Shown: positions 14,046 to 16,947 of the stretch, one piece after another
Layout of the letters: each line of letters starts with the position of its first letter
Numbering within the stretch: position 1 is the first letter of the stretch
DNA from: Bacteroidota bacterium
GTDB taxonomy: Bacteria; Bacteroidota; Bacteroidia; Flavobacteriales; Schleiferiaceae
Assembly (NCBI GenBank): GCA_005786915.1
Contig: SYCM01000027.1
Coordinates: forward strand, 1-16,947
DNA length: 16,947 nt
Reading direction: 5' to 3'
The notes under the pieces: generated by a model
The model's database searches: none
What the model saw: only the letters and a program-made list of their open reading frames with translations
Told to the model about the DNA's origin: nothing
Position numbers and translations under genes: made by a program

Positions 14046-16947
14046 TTAGAATTTCAATTTTGCGTTCAGACCGATCTCGCGCACGGCGGGGTACGCACCC
14101 GACTGGTAGCCCTGAAGGTTACCTGCCGACAGTCCGCTTTCCGGATCCGTGTACGGAGCGTTCTTCCAAAGGATGGCCAAGTTGCGTCCAACCAGCGCCA
14201 CATCGAGGCCCTTGATTGAACTCTTAGGATCCATCGGGAAGCTGTAGTTAATCGCTACTTCACGAAGCTTTACGAAGGAAGCATCCCACACGTGGTACTC
14301 TTGCGGAGCGCGAGCGTAGCCGAATGAGTTACCGTAGTAGTTCATGTCGCCGTAGATGGCCTCGGTATTGGGTGCCGTAACGGGGTTGCCGTCAGCATCA
14401 ACCGTTGAACCGTCCCAAACCGCAACGTTACCCATGTTCACGCCACCGTTGTTGGCCACCAGTTCGCGACGCTCTGTACCGCGGTCGTTGACTCCTGCGG
14501 TCCAGTCGTAGATACCGGTAGCGTAGCCGTACCACGTATCAAGGCTGAAGAAGCTTCCGCCCATTTGCATGTCAAGCAGCACGCTGGCCGTCAACTTCTT
14601 GTAGCGGAACGAGGTGTTCAAACCGCCGTACCAGTCGGGGTTGATGTTGCCAATCGTCTCGGGAGCCGTGGTGCGCAGGTAGCGGTAGCCGCGGCTGGCG
14701 CTGATCGGGTACACAATCGGAAGACCGTTCTCGTCGCGCTGGTGCGCAATGCCGAAGATGGTACCGTAGGCCTCACCGGTCTTGGCGAGCAGCTGGAAGC
14801 CACCTTGGTTCGAGGTCAACTGAAGGCTTTCGGCATCACCGAAGAGCTCCACCACCTTGTTGCGGTTGCGCGTGTAGGTCAGTGCGAAGTCGAGGCCCAT
14901 ATCCTTCGTGCGGATGGCCGATGCGTTCAGCACCAGTTCCACACCTTGGTTTTGGATCACCCCGGCGTTGACGTACTTGAAGATGGTACCCGTGGCTGAA
15001 GACACGCGAGCCGGCATAATTTGGTTCTCTGAAGTCGCGCGGTACGCGGTCAGGTCAAAGCCAAAGCGGTTGTCGGCAAACTGCATCTCCAGACCTGCCT
15101 CGAGCGACGTGGTCGTCTCGGGAAGCAATCCGGGGTTGTTGGACGTCGTCGGTGCCGTAGCGAGCGGGGTTCCGTTGAATGGAGTGCCCATTACGTAGAT
15201 GTCGCGAAGTGCGTTCGCCGGAGCGTCCGCACCTACGCTTGCGTAGTTCGCGCGGATTTTACCGAAGCTGATTCCGTCTACATCCATCAACTCGCTGAAG
15301 ATTAGACCGAGTGAAGCCGAAGGGTAGAAGTACTTGTTGCTGGCAGCCGGAAGCGTCGACGAAATGTCGTAGCGGCCGGTCAGATCCAAAGACAGGTAAT
15401 CCTTGTAGAGGAAGCTGGCGCGGCCAAAGTAGCCGTTGATGCCGATCGCGTAGTGCTGCTCAGACGGAGCCGCCGGAGCGCTCACCGAGTTGCTCAGCGA
15501 GTACACCCCAGGAACCACCAGTCCACCGTTGGTAGACGCACCGAGGTAGTCGAAGTAGGTGCGGCGCACGTTCGTACCCAGGTTACCGTTGAAGTTGATG
15601 TCGCTACCGATCATGCGGTTGGCGGTCAAGATCAAGTCGAGGTTGGTCTCGGTGAAGTTCCGGTTGCGGCGAGTGTACTCGGGCACGTCAACTGAACTTA
15701 CGGCGATTCGCTCTTCTTGAAGGTCCGTGTAGGTGTCCACGTTGGCGCGAGCCGTTACGTCCAACCAATCATTCAAGCGGTAGTTGGCCGTCATGTTTCC
15801 GATCAAGCGGTTGCGCTCGTCGTTCTGGTATGACTCATTCACCATGAAGTACGGGTTGTCGAAGTAGTGCGGCTGCGTGGGGTTTGCGTACAGCGGACCG
15901 TAGGGGTTCCACGTAATGTTGCGCTTCGTGTCGTTGTAGTACTGCTTCAACTTGGCCATGTCGGCACCTACGTTGAACCACTGACGGAACGACTGGTTCA
16001 CGTTGCGTGAATCGTAACCGGTACCTGAACGGCCACGGCCCTTTTGCTGCGTGAAGGTAGCCATCGTGCTCACCGTCAAACGGTTTGAAGCCTTGAGGCT
16101 GCCGTTGAAGTTGAACGTGTTGCGCTGGAGGCTTGAATTCGGCTGAATACCCTTCATGTCAAACTTCGTGGCGCTCAAGCGGAAGCTTCCGTTGTCGCTG
16201 CCGCCGTCGATGGCGAGGTTGTTGTTGAAGGTCGTTGAATTCTCCCAGAACGTGGTCGGATCGTTTGCTCCGGCTACGAAGGGGTGCTTTTGGCCGTCGA
16301 CCATCGATTCCCACGTGTAGACCATGAGGTTCGGGTCAAAGCGCATACCGAAGGAAGCATCTTCTTCCATCGGGGTAACCATGTCTACGTTGCCGTCTCC
16401 GTCAAAGTCGTAGTCGTACATGCGGTAGTTGGTGTAGTACCCGTTGATGGTGTCGGTGTTTCCGTAGTAGGAACCGTATCCCGGACCGTAAGACTTCTGG
16501 TATTTCACGAACGTATCTGGGTTAATGCTGCCAACCGTGATACCGCTCGAGAGGGTAACGCCGAGTCCCTTGCGGGCCGTACCTTTTTTGGTGGTGATGA
16601 GCACCACGCCGTTGGCCGCACGTGAACCGTACAGGGCCGTTGCCGCTGCACCTTTCAGTACCGTGACTTTGTCGATGTCTTCAGGGTTAATGTCCATAGC
16701 GGCGTTACCGTAGTCGTAACCGCCACGGCCCGTACGCTGGGCACTTGAGTTGTAAATGTCGTTTGAGATGGGGATACCGTCGACGACAAACAACGCTTGG
16801 TTGTTTCCGGTCAGCGACTTGTATCCTCGAACGACGACGTTCGAAGAACCACCCATCGTACCCGACTGGCGAATGGTGACCCCAGCAACCTTACCTGAAA
16901 GCGAAGCCATGAAGTTGGCGTCTTTCACTTTGGTTACTTCGGCACCG
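14046..16947 (-). CDS. SusC/RagA-family TonB-dependent outer-membrane receptor, 5' end cut by window
   Basis: The channel partner of the SusD-like protein, a 22-strand TonB-dependent barrel importing nutrients with TonB energy. The frame is open through the right edge, so about 967 codons are present and the signal peptide, carboxypeptidase-regulatory-like domain and TonB box are missing. A GTG at 16926-16928 is internal: residues before it (GAEVTKVKDANF) are the conserved start of the plug. The plug follows: SLSGKVAGVTIRQSG, VVVRGYKSLTG, ALFVVDGIP and LKGAAATALYGSRAANGVV, all typical of SusC. The barrel is rich in aromatic and Asn/Ser residues and ends in LKF, the usual C-terminal Phe. A DFDGDGNVD stretch at 16383-16409 resembles a calcium-binding loop. 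Codon choice looks less GC-rich than in neighbouring core genes, as might be expected for an abundant outer-membrane protein. Confidence 0.94.
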   Translation of the reverse strand, partial: GAEVTKVKDANFMASLSGKVAGVTIRQSGTMGGSSNVVVRGYKSLTGNNQALFVVDGIPISNDIYNSSAQRTGRGGYDYGNAAMDINPEDIDKVTVLKGAAATALYGSRAANGVVLITTKKGTARKGLGVTLSSGITVGSINPDTFVKYQKSYGPGYGSYYGNTDTINGYYTNYRMYDYDFDGDGNVDMVTPMEEDASFGMRFDPNLMVYTWESMVDGQKHPFVAGANDPTTFWENSTTFNNNLAIDGGSDNGSFRLSATKFDMKGIQPNSSLQRNTFNFNGSLKASNRLTVSTMATFTQQKGRGRSGTGYDSRNVNQSFRQWFNVGADMAKLKQYYNDTKRNITWNPYGPLYANPTQPHYFDNPYFMVNESYQNDERNRLIGNMTANYRLNDWLDVTARANVDTYTDLQEERIAVSSVDVPEYTRRNRNFTETNLDLILTANRMIGSDINFNGNLGTNVRRTYFDYLGASTNGGLVVPGVYSLSNSVSAPAAPSEQHYAIGINGYFGRASFLYKDYLSLDLTGRYDISSTLPAASNKYFYPSASLGLIFSELMDVDGISFGKIRANYASVGADAPANALRDIYVMGTPFNGTPLATAPTTSNNPGLLPETTTSLEAGLEMQFADNRFGFDLTAYRATSENQIMPARVSSATGTIFKYVNAGVIQNQGVELVLNASAIRTKDMGLDFALTYTRNRNKVVELFGDAESLQLTSNQGGFQLLAKTGEAYGTIFGIAHQRDENGLPIVYPISASRGYRYLRTTAPETIGNINPDWYGGLNTSFRYKKLTASVLLDMQMGGSFFSLDTWYGYATGIYDWTAGVNDRGTERRELVANNGGVNMGNVAVWDGSTVDADGNPVTAPNTEAIYGDMNYYGNSFGYARAPQEYHVWDASFVKLREVAINYSFPMDPKSSIKGLDVALVGRNLAILWKNAPYTDPESGLSAGNLQGYQSGAYPAVREIGLNAKLKF

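Noticed and set aside
1..16947. tRNA, rRNA, CRISPR, insertion sequence or prophage content
   Set aside because: Nearly all bases are accounted for by protein genes with short gaps; I saw no spaced repeats, transposase motifs or tRNA-like cloverleaf.

Overview
The window is an ordinary, tightly packed chromosomal segment of a GC-rich member of the Bacteroidota, most likely Flavobacteriales-like (the order is inferred from gene content and is uncertain). Four things support this: a fused LpxC-FabZ gene, a PorX-type response regulator with a PglZ domain beside tsaE and an alanine dehydrogenase gene, a SusC/SusD pair, and three copies of the Bacteroidota -7 promoter element TAnnTTTG placed just upstream of genes. 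Shine-Dalgarno sequences are weak or absent, and several genes start with GTG or TTG.

Layout: (1) Positions 1-2014, minus strand: aroB followed by aroA, two shikimate-pathway genes. aroA runs off the left edge. (2) 2056-3252, plus strand: a monofunctional proline dehydrogenase, divergent from aroB. (3) 3364-6918, minus strand: porX, tsaE, ald and a small membrane-anchored protein, with gaps of 12-13 bp or a 4-bp overlap. (4) 6956-12485, plus strand: an HD-domain phosphohydrolase, then lipid A genes lpxD, lpxC-fabZ and lpxA, then a stand-alone ABC ATPase and efp (elongation factor P). These are packed with overlaps or gaps of a few bases. (5) 12486-12611: a convergent intergenic region with two back-to-back intrinsic terminators, one for each strand. 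(6) 12612-16947, minus strand: a SusD-like lipoprotein and its SusC-type TonB-dependent receptor. The receptor's N-terminus lies beyond the right edge.

Functionally the window combines aromatic amino acid synthesis, proline and alanine catabolism, a tRNA t6A factor, a type IX secretion regulator, early lipid A synthesis (both acyltransferases, the deacetylase and the supplier of hydroxyacyl chains), a translation factor and an outer-membrane nutrient-uptake pair. No intergenic stretch exceeds about 130 bases. I see no tRNA, rRNA, CRISPR array, insertion sequence or phage gene. I find no convincing undescribed system. The best leads are the divergent PorX / HD-phosphohydrolase pair, the His-to-Gln change in the alanine dehydrogenase active site, an EF-hand-like loop in the SusC protein, and the orphan ABC ATPase between lpxA and efp.
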